Source of the DNA: Micromonospora_G sp040676775
Lineage (GTDB): Bacteria > Actinomycetota > Actinomycetes > Mycobacteriales > Micromonosporaceae
Direction of reading: 5' to 3'
Assembly (NCBI RefSeq): GCF_040676775.1
Contig: NZ_JBFAPP010000005.1
Coordinates: 310,001-374,000, forward strand
Length of the DNA stretch: 64,000 nt
This document shows positions 41,217 through 49,798 of this stretch, in pieces; the first letter of the stretch is position 1; each line of letters starts with the position of its first letter. The position numbers and the translations under genes were made by a program. The notes beneath the pieces were generated by a model, which was given only the letters and a program-made list of their open reading frames with translations, had not been told where the DNA came from and ran no database searches.

Positions 41217-42956
41217 TCAGCGCAGGACGATCGGTGGTTCGGCGAGCCGGGTGGCCAGCGGCTGCTTCGGTGCCAGCCATGAACCGTCCGGGCGGTTGTC
41301 CGGGTTCACCCGCCACTCCCGGCCCACCCGGTCGACGCCGATCGGGTAGATGGTCAGCGAACCGTCCGGGGCGAACCGCATCCGCAGGAAGCTCTTCGCG
41401 TCCTCGATTCCCTGGCCGGCGAAGAGTTCGTTCAGGTTGACCCCGAAGTAACCAGCCACCAGCAGGTACGCGGCGGTGAGCTGGCTCGCCACGAGCCCGG
41501 CGACCGGGGCGTAGAGCAGTGCGGCGGCGGCCGCCGGCAACGGCCACGGCCAGTCCCGGAACGGCAGTTGCAGCCAGAGCCAGGCACCGGCCGCGCCCAG
41601 TGCGAGGTGGGCGATCCCGTGTGTCACGCCGAGGAGGTAGTGCCGGATCTGCCGTTTGCCGCTTGCCGTGGGTGGCTTGGCGAAAAACGCCGCACCGAGC
41701 AGCACGACGGCCAGCATCAGCACCAGCGGGATGCTGAACAGCCCCTGGTCGGTCGAACTGGCCCGCTGGGTCGCCACCCCGGCGATGGGCAGCATCAGCA
41801 ACACGTGCAGGGCACCGAGCAGGGTGATGAAGCCGGGGTTGCGCAACGGCAACCGACCGAAGATTCCCCAGGCGTACCGCCGGGACCGGCTAGCCTCCGG
41901 GTAGCGGCCGGCGAGGTCGTACTCGCGGGTCTGGCTGGCTCGGCGGGCCAGGGTGTCGCGGGGCGGGACCTCGATCCGCTCGGGCAGGTGATGGGTCGGG
42001 TAGAGGTACGCGCCACCGCCACCGCAGTGGATTAACTGGCGATCCGGCCCCGAGTAGCGGGCGTAGTGGTGTAGATCACCCGAGAGGATCAGCCGGACCT
42101 GGGCACCGCTCGGATCGAGCACGGTACGGACGAAGTAGTCGACGGACTCGTACGCCTGCGGGTTGTCGACGGCCTTGACCCAGGTCGGTGCCGGCACCGC
42201 GACGATCACCCGGGACTGTGGCCCCAACTCGGCCGCGGCCTCCTCGAAGTAACGCAGCTGCGGGTCGTCCAGGTACGTGCCGGACTGTTCGTCGAGCGCG
42301 AACAGCCACCAGTCCGACGGCAGCCGTACGGCGAAGTAGGAGCGGGACTGCGGGGTACGCCAGCCGCCGATGTTCTCGTCACGGGAGCGGGCGAACAGGC
42401 GCAGGAACGCGGTCAGGCCGTCGTACCAGTCATGGTTGCCGGGGATCGCGTACAGCGTCGGTTGGGGGCCGGTGGCCGGCGGACACGGCATGGCGGCCTG
42501 GTACGGCCCCTTGAACCGCTGCTCGTACGCCGCACTGCTCGCGGTCGGGTAGACCTGGTCGCCGCCCATCATCAGCATCTGCCCGCGGGGCAGCCGGTGG
42601 GAGTCGACCACGAGTTCCGCCTGCGCCAGCAGGTACGCCACCGAGTAGGTCGCGTCGAACCCGTCGCCCAGGTCGGCGACGTAGTCGAGCCACAGCTCAC
42701 CGTCGGTGCCCGGCTCCCGGTAGACCTCGCTGGTCAGCGCGTTCTGCAGCTCGCGCTTGTCGAGATAGGCGCCGAACAGCAGCGCCAGCAACGTACGCAC
42801 ACCGGTGCTGATCAGTAAGAAGGGTGCCAGCCAGGGCACCGGGCGCGCAGGTGTGAAGCCGAGTTCCCGAGGATCGAGGCTGCGTGGCCGTTCTGGCATC
42901 ACCGGTTCCGCCCCGGCCGCCTCATCCCTGTTCACGGCCGGCAGCCTACTCAACAC
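41217..42956 (-). CDS. Membrane-associated metallophosphoesterase
   Basis: 579 residues. The calcineurin-like motifs are present: ADLGDGFDA, MGGDQVYP, IPGNHDWYDG, and SGDLHHYARY. An N-terminal hydrophobic stretch (WLAPFLLISTGVRTLLALLF) and four to five helices in residues about 375-510 mark it as an integral membrane protein, with the phosphoesterase domain between. Substrate unknown. GTG 42956 follows GGTGAGGG; starts at 42935 or 42899 are possible. It is a single gene, between the surface protein and the tRNA. Confidence 0.85.
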   Translation of the reverse strand: MLSRLPAVNRDEAAGAEPVMPERPRSLDPRELGFTPARPVPWLAPFLLISTGVRTLLALLFGAYLDKRELQNALTSEVYREPGTDGELWLDYVADLGDGFDATYSVAYLLAQAELVVDSHRLPRGQMLMMGGDQVYPTASSAAYEQRFKGPYQAAMPCPPATGPQPTLYAIPGNHDWYDGLTAFLRLFARSRDENIGGWRTPQSRSYFAVRLPSDWWLFALDEQSGTYLDDPQLRYFEEAAAELGPQSRVIVAVPAPTWVKAVDNPQAYESVDYFVRTVLDPSGAQVRLILSGDLHHYARYSGPDRQLIHCGGGGAYLYPTHHLPERIEVPPRDTLARRASQTREYDLAGRYPEASRSRRYAWGIFGRLPLRNPGFITLLGALHVLLMLPIAGVATQRASSTDQGLFSIPLVLMLAVVLLGAAFFAKPPTASGKRQIRHYLLGVTHGIAHLALGAAGAWLWLQLPFRDWPWPLPAAAAALLYAPVAGLVASQLTAAYLLVAGYFGVNLNELFAGQGIEDAKSFLRMRFAPDGSLTIYPIGVDRVGREWRVNPDNRPDGSWLAPKQPLATRLAEPPIVLR

Positions 42957-43144
42957 CCCTCACCCCTGCTGTCCACTACATGACCGTCCGCCCCTTTCTC
43001 CCCGCCGCCCCCTCCCGCGACCCAGGACGGGGCGAGTTCGAGTTGATCTTTCGACACACCATTTGTCCGGATCGTGCGGGAGGGGGTGATGCGTGCAGTG
43101 CGGGGAGGGGGAAACCCGTGCAGTGGGGCAGAGGGGGCGTGCCG

Positions 43145-43150
43145 TACACT
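43145..43150 (+). promoter_or_regulatory. Candidate -10 box of tRNA-Thr
   Basis: TACACT lies 11 bases before the first base of the mature tRNA; a matching -35 is not obvious. Confidence 0.4.
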
Positions 43151-43161
43151 CGACGGGCGTT

Positions 43162-43238
43162 GCCGCCTTAGCTCAGTCGGCTAGAGCGACGCACTCGTAA
43201 TGCGTAGGTCGACGGTTCGATTCCGTCAGGCGGCTCCA
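43162..43238 (+). tRNA. tRNA-Thr (anticodon CGT)
   Basis: Full cloverleaf of 77 bases including an encoded CCA. Acceptor GCCGCCT/AGGCGGC, D arm with AGCTCAG, anticodon stem ACGCA/TGCGT with loop CTCGTAA (anticodon CGT, reading ACG), and T arm GACGG-TTCGATT-CCGTC. The discriminator base is T. Confidence 0.97.
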
Positions 43239-43242
43239 GGGA

Positions 43243-43285
43243 TGAGGCCCTGACCAGCAGAAATGCCGGTCAGGGCCTCATTTTT
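43243..43285 (+). terminator. Intrinsic terminator of tRNA-Thr
   Basis: TGAGGCCCTGACC pairs perfectly with GGTCAGGGCCTCA (13 bp) around a 12-base loop, followed directly by TTTTT. A textbook Rho-independent terminator, unusual in this GC-rich window for its T tract. Confidence 0.93.
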
Positions 43286-43287
43286 AT

Positions 43288-43354
43288 CTATGTGGTCTTG
43301 ATCGGCTTTCGAAAACCCCCGATAACTCCCGTTAACCGATCAGGTTCCACATAG
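43288..43354. repeat. Bipartite inverted repeat after the tRNA
   Basis: CTATGTGG (43288-43295) and GATCGG (43300-43305) are mirrored by CCGATC (43336-43341) and CCACATAG (43347-43354), with unequal 4- and 5-base spacers. It could be a cruciform, a regulator site or the relic of a small mobile element. Confidence 0.6.
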
Positions 43355-43410
43355 CTGGACGGGTCGGGCGTCGATGGCTGCCTCAGGTCAGACCACGATG
43401 CGTCGGGACC

Positions 43411-44412
43411 TCAGATCCGAAGGGCGTCGGTTTCCAGTTCCACGTTGATCGTGACGCGGACAGTGGTGTAGCCGATCTGCTTGTTCACCCGCCTCATGTG
43501 CTCGTTGTCGTCCGCCGTCGTCGTCCAGACGTGGGTCGTCCCAGGACGCTCCTCGACCACCCAGTTCATCATGTGCGCCTTGATGAACCGGCCGAGACCA
43601 TGGCCCCGGTGCGCGGCCAGCACCGCGGTCTCCTGCTGATATCCGAACTCGGGGCGATGCGGGTAGAACTCCAACTCGGTCAGTCCGACCGCCGCGCCGC
43701 TCTCCTCGTGTACGGCCGCCACGACCCGCTGCTCCACGCTCCGGTCGCGCAGATCGGCCTCCGCACGCCGGATACGTTCCGGCGTCCAGGACGGAGGTCG
43801 ATAGCTCCAATCGGCGCTGGGCATGTCATGGATGGCGCTGCGCGCCTGCGCGTAGGACTCGAGCAAAGCGGCGGGAGCGGTACCGACCCACCTCACCGCC
43901 CGGTAACCGGGCGGCGGCGGTACGTGCCAGAGTTCCCTGTCGGTGGTGGCGACCTCAAGCCGCTGCAGGACCTGGCGGTACACGACCCGGAAGCCGAGGT
44001 GATCGGCCCAGCCCGCACCGGATTTGCCATCGATGAGGCCCCAGCCGGCCACCAGTGTCCTTCGGGCGGACACGAGCGTGGGAAGCACCGCACCGAGCAA
44101 CGCTGTGCCGATCCCGCGACGGCGGTGCTCGGGGTGGACCTTCACGTCGAGAATCGCCTGCTCGACGTTCTCGTCCTCGGGCAAGCCCGCGCTGATCAGT
44201 CCGACCAACGTGCCGTCGACGTACGCCGCTGTGTGCACGCATCGACCCAGCGCGGTGAAAGGCGTACGCAGACGCCCGATCACCGAGTCGTACGTCGGCT
44301 CCGGATCATCCGGACGCTCCGCCCTGGCGTCGGCGAGCACGAGCCCGTAGTAGTCGGCGAGCTCGTCCTCTGTGGCGTCATCTGCGGTGAACGGCGAGGT
44401 TGTCACGGTCAA
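43411..44412 (-). CDS. Tandem GNAT-family N-acetyltransferase
   Basis: 333 residues with two GNAT folds. The first has the acetyl-CoA loop in VHPEHRRRGIGTALL, the second in VLAAHRGHGLGRFIKAHMM followed by TTADDNEHMRRVNKQIGY. Double-GNAT architecture is also found in mycothiol synthase, but this protein shares no further MshD signature that I can see. The acceptor substrate is unknown. ATG 44412. Divergent from the DUF2231 gene. Confidence 0.84.
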   Translation of the reverse strand: MTVTTSPFTADDATEDELADYYGLVLADARAERPDDPEPTYDSVIGRLRTPFTALGRCVHTAAYVDGTLVGLISAGLPEDENVEQAILDVKVHPEHRRRGIGTALLGAVLPTLVSARRTLVAGWGLIDGKSGAGWADHLGFRVVYRQVLQRLEVATTDRELWHVPPPPGYRAVRWVGTAPAALLESYAQARSAIHDMPSADWSYRPPSWTPERIRRAEADLRDRSVEQRVVAAVHEESGAAVGLTELEFYPHRPEFGYQQETAVLAAHRGHGLGRFIKAHMMNWVVEERPGTTHVWTTTADDNEHMRRVNKQIGYTTVRVTINVELETDALRI

Positions 44413-44615
44413 CGGAGAAATCCTTCCGAATGGCGACCGACTGTACGGGTGCTGGTACCCGATCGGTTCTGACGAAGATCATGGTCGACTGCCGGGCCGA
44501 TGGCGGCCCGCTGCCACCGGCCGGGCGGCGAGATTGGGTACGGCGATCGGGTTTGCCCAGGTCACAGACGGGTACGGGCCCAGCGCGGGACAGCCCGCGG
44601 AGCTGGGAGGCGTCC

Positions 44616-45128
44616 ATGGAAAGCCGGATCAAGTCGCTGGGTCATCCGGTGCACCCGATGTTGGTCATGTTCCCGGTAGCGCTCTTCGTGACCGCGGTGA
44701 TCTTCGACTTCGCCGACATCGTCGGTGGACCGAGGTACCTCGGCGAGGTGGCGTACTGGAACATCCTGGTCGGGCTGATCGGCGGCGTCCTGGCTGCGGC
44801 GGCCGGCGCGGTCGACCTGCTGGCGATCCCGGCCGGCACCCGGGCCAAGCGGATCGGGGTGAGTCACGCGGCCGTCAACATCGCGGTGCTGCTGCTCTTC
44901 GCCGCGATCTGGACCGTACGGCTGACCGCCGACCAGCGCGGCGCCGGCGGCGCCATCTTCGCGATCGAGGTGGTCGCGCTCGGCGCGGTCGGGCTCGGCG
45001 CCTGGTTCGGCGGTGAACTGGTCGACCGGCTCGGTGTCGGTGTCGACAGGGATGCGGGGCTGAACGCCTCCAGTTCGTTGAGTCCGGCCCCGGCGGACGG
45101 CATGGGTCGGATGGGGGACGCCCGATGA
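44616..45128 (+). CDS. DUF2231 membrane protein
   Basis: 170 residues from ATG 44616 with GGGAGG upstream. Begins SRIKSLGHPVHPMLVMFPVA, the conserved His/Pro start of the DUF2231 family, then four transmembrane helices (LFVTAVIFDF, WNILVGLIGGVLAAAAGAVD, AAVNIAVLLLFAAIW and AIEVVALGAVGLGAWF). Some relatives bind haem through the conserved histidines. A soluble tail of about 30 residues follows. The stop overlaps the Hsp20 start (ATGA), so they are co-translated. Confidence 0.82.
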   Translation: MESRIKSLGHPVHPMLVMFPVALFVTAVIFDFADIVGGPRYLGEVAYWNILVGLIGGVLAAAAGAVDLLAIPAGTRAKRIGVSHAAVNIAVLLLFAAIWTVRLTADQRGAGGAIFAIEVVALGAVGLGAWFGGELVDRLGVGVDRDAGLNASSSLSPAPADGMGRMGDAR

Positions 45129-45811
45129 GTCAACCCGTGCAGGCCGGGCTGGACCGTGGCCGGGAGGCGGTGACCGGGCTGCGGGCGTTCCGCGCCGAGC
45201 TGGGCCGGATGGTGAACTCGGCGCTGGCCGGTGTCGGCGGCGGGCCGCCGGACGTGGAACTGGTGGACAGCGACGACGGCTGGTACGTGGTCGCGCGGCT
45301 GCCGGGGGTCGCGCCGGAAGAGGTGGCGCTGGAGGTCGACGGGCGGGACCTGTGCGTACGGGCCCGGTCCGAGGAAGAGGTCAACGCCGACAGCGGCATG
45401 CCCGGATCCGGTTCGCGGGTACGGGCGTTCGAGCACCGGGTCCGGCTGCCGGGTGAGGTCGACCTGGAGCGGATCGACGCGGTGATGGACCACGGCCTGC
45501 TCACGGTGGCGTTACCGAAGGCGGACCGGTCCGGTCGCCGTACGATCACCGTCGGCCGGCGTTACCCGTCGAGCCGGTCCGCCTCGGTGAGCGGCACTGG
45601 CGCGACAACCGGCGCCGCGACGAGCGGAGGCAGTTCGGCCCTGCCCACCGGTGCGGCTGCCCGCCGGGTCGGTGAGGCGGCGTTGACCGCGGGCAGCTCG
45701 GCTCGTTCCGTTGGCGGGATGACCGAGAGCACCGGCGATCCGGCGGCCGACCGGGAACTGCACCAGCCCGAGGCGGGTACGAGCCAGCCGGCCCGACGCC
45801 ATTTCGGCTGA
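45125..45811 (+). CDS. Hsp20/alpha-crystallin family small heat-shock protein
   Basis: 228 residues. Alpha-crystallin domain at about 43-143: DGWYVVARLPGVAPEEVALE, FEHRVRLPGEVD and the closing GLLTVALPKAD that matches the GxLTV-PK motif. It is a cytosolic holdase. The C-terminal 85 residues are Ser/Gly/Ala-rich and unusually long for the family. One TTA codon (45512) lies in the conserved ALPK motif. It overlaps the DUF2231 gene by four bases. Confidence 0.85.
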   Translation: MSQPVQAGLDRGREAVTGLRAFRAELGRMVNSALAGVGGGPPDVELVDSDDGWYVVARLPGVAPEEVALEVDGRDLCVRARSEEEVNADSGMPGSGSRVRAFEHRVRLPGEVDLERIDAVMDHGLLTVALPKADRSGRRTITVGRRYPSSRSASVSGTGATTGAATSGGSSALPTGAAARRVGEAALTAGSSARSVGGMTESTGDPAADRELHQPEAGTSQPARRHFG

Positions 45812-45826
45812 ACGGCGCCCGCGCTG

Positions 45827-46930
45827 ATGATCGGCCGGGTACGGGACCTGGTGCCGGATGTCGAGCGGATCGCCGTACTCCGGGCGAACGCGTTGGGTGA
45901 CTTCATCTTCGCGCTGCCCGCGCTGGAGGCGCTGCGGGCCGGTTATCCGGACGCCGAACTGGTCCTGATCGGCGCACCCTGGCACGCCGGCCTGCTCGCC
46001 GAGCGGCCGGGCCCGGTGGACCGGGTGTTGGTGGTGCCACCGGCCGAGGGGATCCGGACCGCCGGGCCGGACGAGCCGGCGCCGTCCGGCACCGCGATGG
46101 CCGACTTCCTGGCCGCCGCCCGTGCGGAACGGTTCGACCTGGCCCTGCAGATGCACGGTGGTGGCGGGAACTCGAACCCGATCGTCAGCGGGCTCGGCGC
46201 CCGGGTCACCGCCGGGCTGCGCGCCGAGGGTGCGCCGGAGCTGGACCGGTGGCTGCGGTACGTCTTCTACCAGCCGGAGGTCTTCCGCTACCTGGAGGTC
46301 GCCGGCCTGGTCGGGGCGAGCCCGGCGACGGTCAGCCCGCGACTGCACGTGACGCCCGCGGACCTGACCGAGGTCCGGTCGCTGCTCGGTGAGCCAGGCC
46401 GGCCGCGTGTCGCCCTGCATCCGGGTGCCAGCGATCCGCGCCGACGCTGGCCGGCGGAGCGGTTCGCCGAGGTCGCCGATCGGCTGGTCGCCGACGGGTA
46501 CGACGTGTTCGTGACCGGTACGCCGCAGGAGCGGGAGCTGGCCGGGCAGGTGGTCGACGCGGCGCGCGTACCGGTGCGGACGTTGGCCGGGGAGTTGTCG
46601 CTCGGTGGGCTGCTCGGCTTCTACAGCGGCTGTGCGGTGGTGATCGCGAACGACACCGGTCCGGTGCACGTCGCGGCGGCGGTGGGTACGCCGACCGTCG
46701 GCATCTTCTGGGTCGGCAACCTGATCAACTGCGCCACCCCGTTGCGGGCCCGCCACCGGCCGATCGGCTCCTGGACGATCAACTGCCCGGAGTGCGGGGT
46801 CGACTGCAGCCGGGGCATCTACCCGGCGCGCCCCGGTGCCGGTGACTGCCCGCACCGGGTCTCCTTCGTCACCGACGTACCGGTGGTGGAGGTGCTGGAG
46901 GCGGTCGCCGACCTGACCGACACCCACTGA
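45827..46930 (+). CDS. Glycosyltransferase family 9 (heptosyltransferase-like)
   Basis: 367 residues with two Rossmann-like domains. VLRANALGDFIFALPALEAL is the N-terminal GT9 signature; HPGASDPRRRWPAERFAEVA and IANDTGPVHVAAAVGTPTV form the ADP-heptose-type donor site. Residues about 320-345 add cysteines (INCPECGVDCSRG and GDCPHR) not found in classical WaaC/WaaF, possibly metal-binding. It presumably transfers heptose to a cell-envelope glycan at the cytoplasmic face. ATG 45827, 15 bases after the Hsp20 stop; it converges on a GT2 gene, and hldE lies beyond it. Confidence 0.85.
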   Translation: MIGRVRDLVPDVERIAVLRANALGDFIFALPALEALRAGYPDAELVLIGAPWHAGLLAERPGPVDRVLVVPPAEGIRTAGPDEPAPSGTAMADFLAAARAERFDLALQMHGGGGNSNPIVSGLGARVTAGLRAEGAPELDRWLRYVFYQPEVFRYLEVAGLVGASPATVSPRLHVTPADLTEVRSLLGEPGRPRVALHPGASDPRRRWPAERFAEVADRLVADGYDVFVTGTPQERELAGQVVDAARVPVRTLAGELSLGGLLGFYSGCAVVIANDTGPVHVAAAVGTPTVGIFWVGNLINCATPLRARHRPIGSWTINCPECGVDCSRGIYPARPGAGDCPHRVSFVTDVPVVEVLEAVADLTDTH

Positions 46931-46969
46931 CGCCGCTTCTCGACCCCCCCCGGACCGGACCGGCAGCCG

Positions 46970-47944
46970 TCACATCGGTTCGAGGGCGGCCTGGGTTTCG
47001 AGCGAGGCGGCCTGCGGCTCCAGCGAGGCCGGTTGCGTCTCCGTCGCCTCCACCGGCTGGTCCGTGGACTGTTCGGCGAGGACGATCTCCCACGCTTCGA
47101 CCGGGCGGTCGGTGACCGTGGTCGGTGCCTCCAGGTGGTAGGCGCCGCTGGGCAGGATGCCGGCTCCGCCGTACCGGCTCATCACGGCGAGTTGGGCGGC
47201 GACGTCCTCGCCCTGGTGCTTCTCCGGCAGCCGGCGCCAGAAGTCGAAGCCGCCCGAGGCGTGCAGCCGGAGCCGGTCGTAGAGCACGCAGCCGCCGATC
47301 CAGGAGACCTTGTACGCCCGCCACTGGCCGGCTGCCAGCCCCACCGCCTCGGTCACGTGCAGCAGGTTCGCGGCGGGGTGGATCCGGGCCCGGTCCCATT
47401 CTGGGGTGCCGGGGCGGATCTCCTCCGGAACCGGCTGCCCGTCCCACTCCTGGTAGTGCCGGTGCGTCTCCGGCCGTACGTCGTCCACATAGGACAGGCC
47501 GTGTACGGCGTTGCCGACGAATCCGCAGTCCAGCTCCCCGATGGCGTCGACCAACCGCTGCACCGCGTCCGGTTCGAGCCACACGTCGTCGTCGAGGAAG
47601 AGCACGTACCGGGCGAGTGACTGGTCGAGCAGGTACGCGCGGTGTTCGGCCAGTCCACGCCGGGGCAGCCGCCGGGTGAGCAGCACCGGGTGCCCCCGGT
47701 GACGAAGCACGCGTACGGTCGCCGCGACGGCGGGCTGGGCCCACGGGGGGCTGCCTCCGGACTGGTCGCTGACCACCACCCCGAACCCGTCGGGCCCGCC
47801 CTGGGCGGCCAGCCCGGCCAGGGTGACGGCCAGTTCCGCCGGCCGGTTCCGGGTCGGTACGAGCACGTCCAGCAGCCGGTCGGTACGGAACTCCGCCGCG
47901 TCGTCCGAGGCCAGCGGCCGGTTCACGACGGGCGGGCGGCTCAC
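46970..47944 (-). CDS. Glycosyltransferase family 2 (GT-A fold)
   Basis: 324 residues. DVLVPTRNRPAELAVTL opens the nucleotide-sugar fold; the DxD-type metal site is LFLDDDVW, and KVSWIGGCVLYDRLRLHASG with FWRRLPEKHQGED resembles the acceptor/base region. The C-terminal 30 residues repeat ASLEPQ / ASLETQ and are low-complexity. GTG 47944 overlaps the hldE stop by four bases, so the two form one operon: likely a sugar transferase using or extending the heptose pathway. Confidence 0.84.
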   Translation of the reverse strand: MSRPPVVNRPLASDDAAEFRTDRLLDVLVPTRNRPAELAVTLAGLAAQGGPDGFGVVVSDQSGGSPPWAQPAVAATVRVLRHRGHPVLLTRRLPRRGLAEHRAYLLDQSLARYVLFLDDDVWLEPDAVQRLVDAIGELDCGFVGNAVHGLSYVDDVRPETHRHYQEWDGQPVPEEIRPGTPEWDRARIHPAANLLHVTEAVGLAAGQWRAYKVSWIGGCVLYDRLRLHASGGFDFWRRLPEKHQGEDVAAQLAVMSRYGGAGILPSGAYHLEAPTTVTDRPVEAWEIVLAEQSTDQPVEATETQPASLEPQAASLETQAALEPM

Positions 47945-49713
47945 GACGTACTGCCGGTCGGGATGTCGGCGAGCGACGGCTCCTGGTCGTCGATGGTGGC
48001 AGGGCTTCTTCCACTCACGGTCTGGGAGCGGATGCGGTCGATGATGGCGGAGGTGGAGCGGTCGGGCACGTAACCGAGGGTGCGTACCTGGCCGCCGAGG
48101 CGGCGGACCAGCGGGGCCTCGGGGACCATCTCGGGCGGGTAGTCGCCGCCCTTGACGTACACGTCGGGCCGGACGGTCTCGATCAGCGCGGCCGGCGAGT
48201 CCTCCTCGAAGACCACCACGTGGTCCACACAGGCGAGTGCGGCGAGCACCGCTACCCGGTCCTCGACCGGGTTCACCGGTCGGTCGGCGCCCTTGAGCCG
48301 GCGCACGCTGTCGTCCGAGTTGACCGCCACCACCAGCACGTCGCCGAGTTGGCGGGCCTGGTCGAGGTAGCGGACGTGACCTCGGTGCAGGACGTCGAAG
48401 CAGCCGTTGGTGAAGACCACCGAACGGCCGTCGCGGCGGTGCCGGGCGATCAGCGCGTCGAGTCCGCCGTGGTCGACCACCGCCGGCGCCCGTTCGCCGT
48501 CGCCGCCGGTCGAGCCGAGGGCGGCGAGCAGATCCTCGCGTACGCAGACACAGGTGCCCATCCCGGCGACGGTGCTGGTCGCGGCGAGTTGGGCGAGTCG
48601 GGCGGCCGTCGGCAGCGGTGCTCCCGCGGCCAGGGCCAGGGTCATCGCGGCCAGGTACGCGTCTCCCGCGCCGACCGCGTAGCTGGCCGGGACCGGGGTG
48701 GCGTGGCTGCGCCGGGGTTCACCGTCGGCGCCACCGACCACCGCACCGTCGGTGTCCAGGGTCACCGCCACCACGTCCGCTCCGGTACGTTCGCGGATCT
48801 CGGCGAGCCGGGAGCGGGCGAGTACGGCCCGGTCGGTGCCGGCACTGACGGTGCCCTCGGTGAAACCGCGCGGCCGTTCCGGCAGCGGCGGTACGACCTC
48901 GGTGGTCACCACCGTCGGCATCTCCACCGTCGGCGTCTGCCCCGCCACCAGTTCCCCGGCCGGTACTTCGCCGGGCAGTTCCCCGGCCGGTGCTTCGGCC
49001 GGAACCGCGGGACTGGCGGCAGCGGTCGTACCGGCGGAGTCGAGCAGGCGGGTGGCCTCGGCGAAGCTCGGCGTCACCACGGTCGGGGCGAGCCCGCGCC
49101 AGTAGGCCAGGTCGTGCGCGTCGAGGGCCACCGTGCCGAACAGGTCGCGGTGCTCGACCAGCCAGGCGCGGATCGGTTCGGGCAGGGCACCGAGGCCGTA
49201 GTCGCAGATCACCAGCGTCGGCGGCTGGCCGGTCACCTCGCGCAGTTCCTCGGTGGCGCTGGCCAGGGTGCCGAGCAGCCGCTGCACCCCGTCGTCGCAG
49301 AGCCGGTCGTCCCGGTCGCCCTCGTCCTCGCGTACCAGGATCTGGTCGGCGGCGAGGATCCGTCGTTTGACCGGTGTCTTGCGGCCGCTCTGCGAGACCG
49401 TACGGTCCCAGACCCCGGCCCGGTCCAGGCAGTCGTGGAGTTCGTCGCCGGCCACGTCGGCACCGACCGGTGCGACCAGGGACGCCCGGCCACCGAGCGC
49501 GCTCAGGTTCACCGCGGTGTTCGCGGCGCCGCCGGCTGCGGTGATCCGCCGTCGCAGGGTGAGTACGGGGGCGGGCGCCTCCCGGCACAGCCGGTCGGAA
49601 TCGGCGAACCGCCACTCGTCGAGCATCGCGTCGCCGACCACCAGCACGCCACGCCCGAGCCAGCTCTCGACCACATCGGCGAGTCGCCGATCTTCCTCTG
49701 CTCCGGTCACCAT
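47941..49713 (-). CDS. hldE: Bifunctional heptose 7-phosphate kinase / heptose 1-phosphate adenylyltransferase (HldE-like)
   Basis: 590 residues from ATG 49713. Residues 1-400 are a PfkB/ribokinase domain (VVGDAMLDEW, GGAANTAVNL, GAGDAYLAAM with catalytic Asp351). Residues about 431-560 are a nucleotidyltransferase (VFTNGCFDVLHRGHVRYL). HldE makes ADP-D-glycero-beta-D-manno-heptose, the donor for GT9 enzymes. The kinase domain carries an unusual insertion, about residues 229-294, rich in Pro/Val/Glu with PAGEL repeats, explaining why it is over 100 residues longer than the enterobacterial enzyme. HldD and GmhA/B are not in the window. Confidence 0.86.
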   Translation of the reverse strand: MVTGAEEDRRLADVVESWLGRGVLVVGDAMLDEWRFADSDRLCREAPAPVLTLRRRITAAGGAANTAVNLSALGGRASLVAPVGADVAGDELHDCLDRAGVWDRTVSQSGRKTPVKRRILAADQILVREDEGDRDDRLCDDGVQRLLGTLASATEELREVTGQPPTLVICDYGLGALPEPIRAWLVEHRDLFGTVALDAHDLAYWRGLAPTVVTPSFAEATRLLDSAGTTAAASPAVPAEAPAGELPGEVPAGELVAGQTPTVEMPTVVTTEVVPPLPERPRGFTEGTVSAGTDRAVLARSRLAEIRERTGADVVAVTLDTDGAVVGGADGEPRRSHATPVPASYAVGAGDAYLAAMTLALAAGAPLPTAARLAQLAATSTVAGMGTCVCVREDLLAALGSTGGDGERAPAVVDHGGLDALIARHRRDGRSVVFTNGCFDVLHRGHVRYLDQARQLGDVLVVAVNSDDSVRRLKGADRPVNPVEDRVAVLAALACVDHVVVFEEDSPAALIETVRPDVYVKGGDYPPEMVPEAPLVRRLGGQVRTLGYVPDRSTSAIIDRIRSQTVSGRSPATIDDQEPSLADIPTGSTS

Positions 49714-49798
49714 GCCGGCGGGTCCCCGCTGTCGGCAGGGCCAAACCGGCCGGTAGCCGACGCCGGGGGGTTCTGGCGGTGTTCGTACCCGATCGGGG

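Noticed and set aside
43162..44412. Integrative element at the tRNA-Thr gene
   Set aside because: No integrase, excisionase, or second copy of the tRNA 3' end found downstream.
43411..44412. Mycothiol synthase (MshD)
   Set aside because: Double GNAT architecture fits but no specific MshD sequence signature could be recognised.
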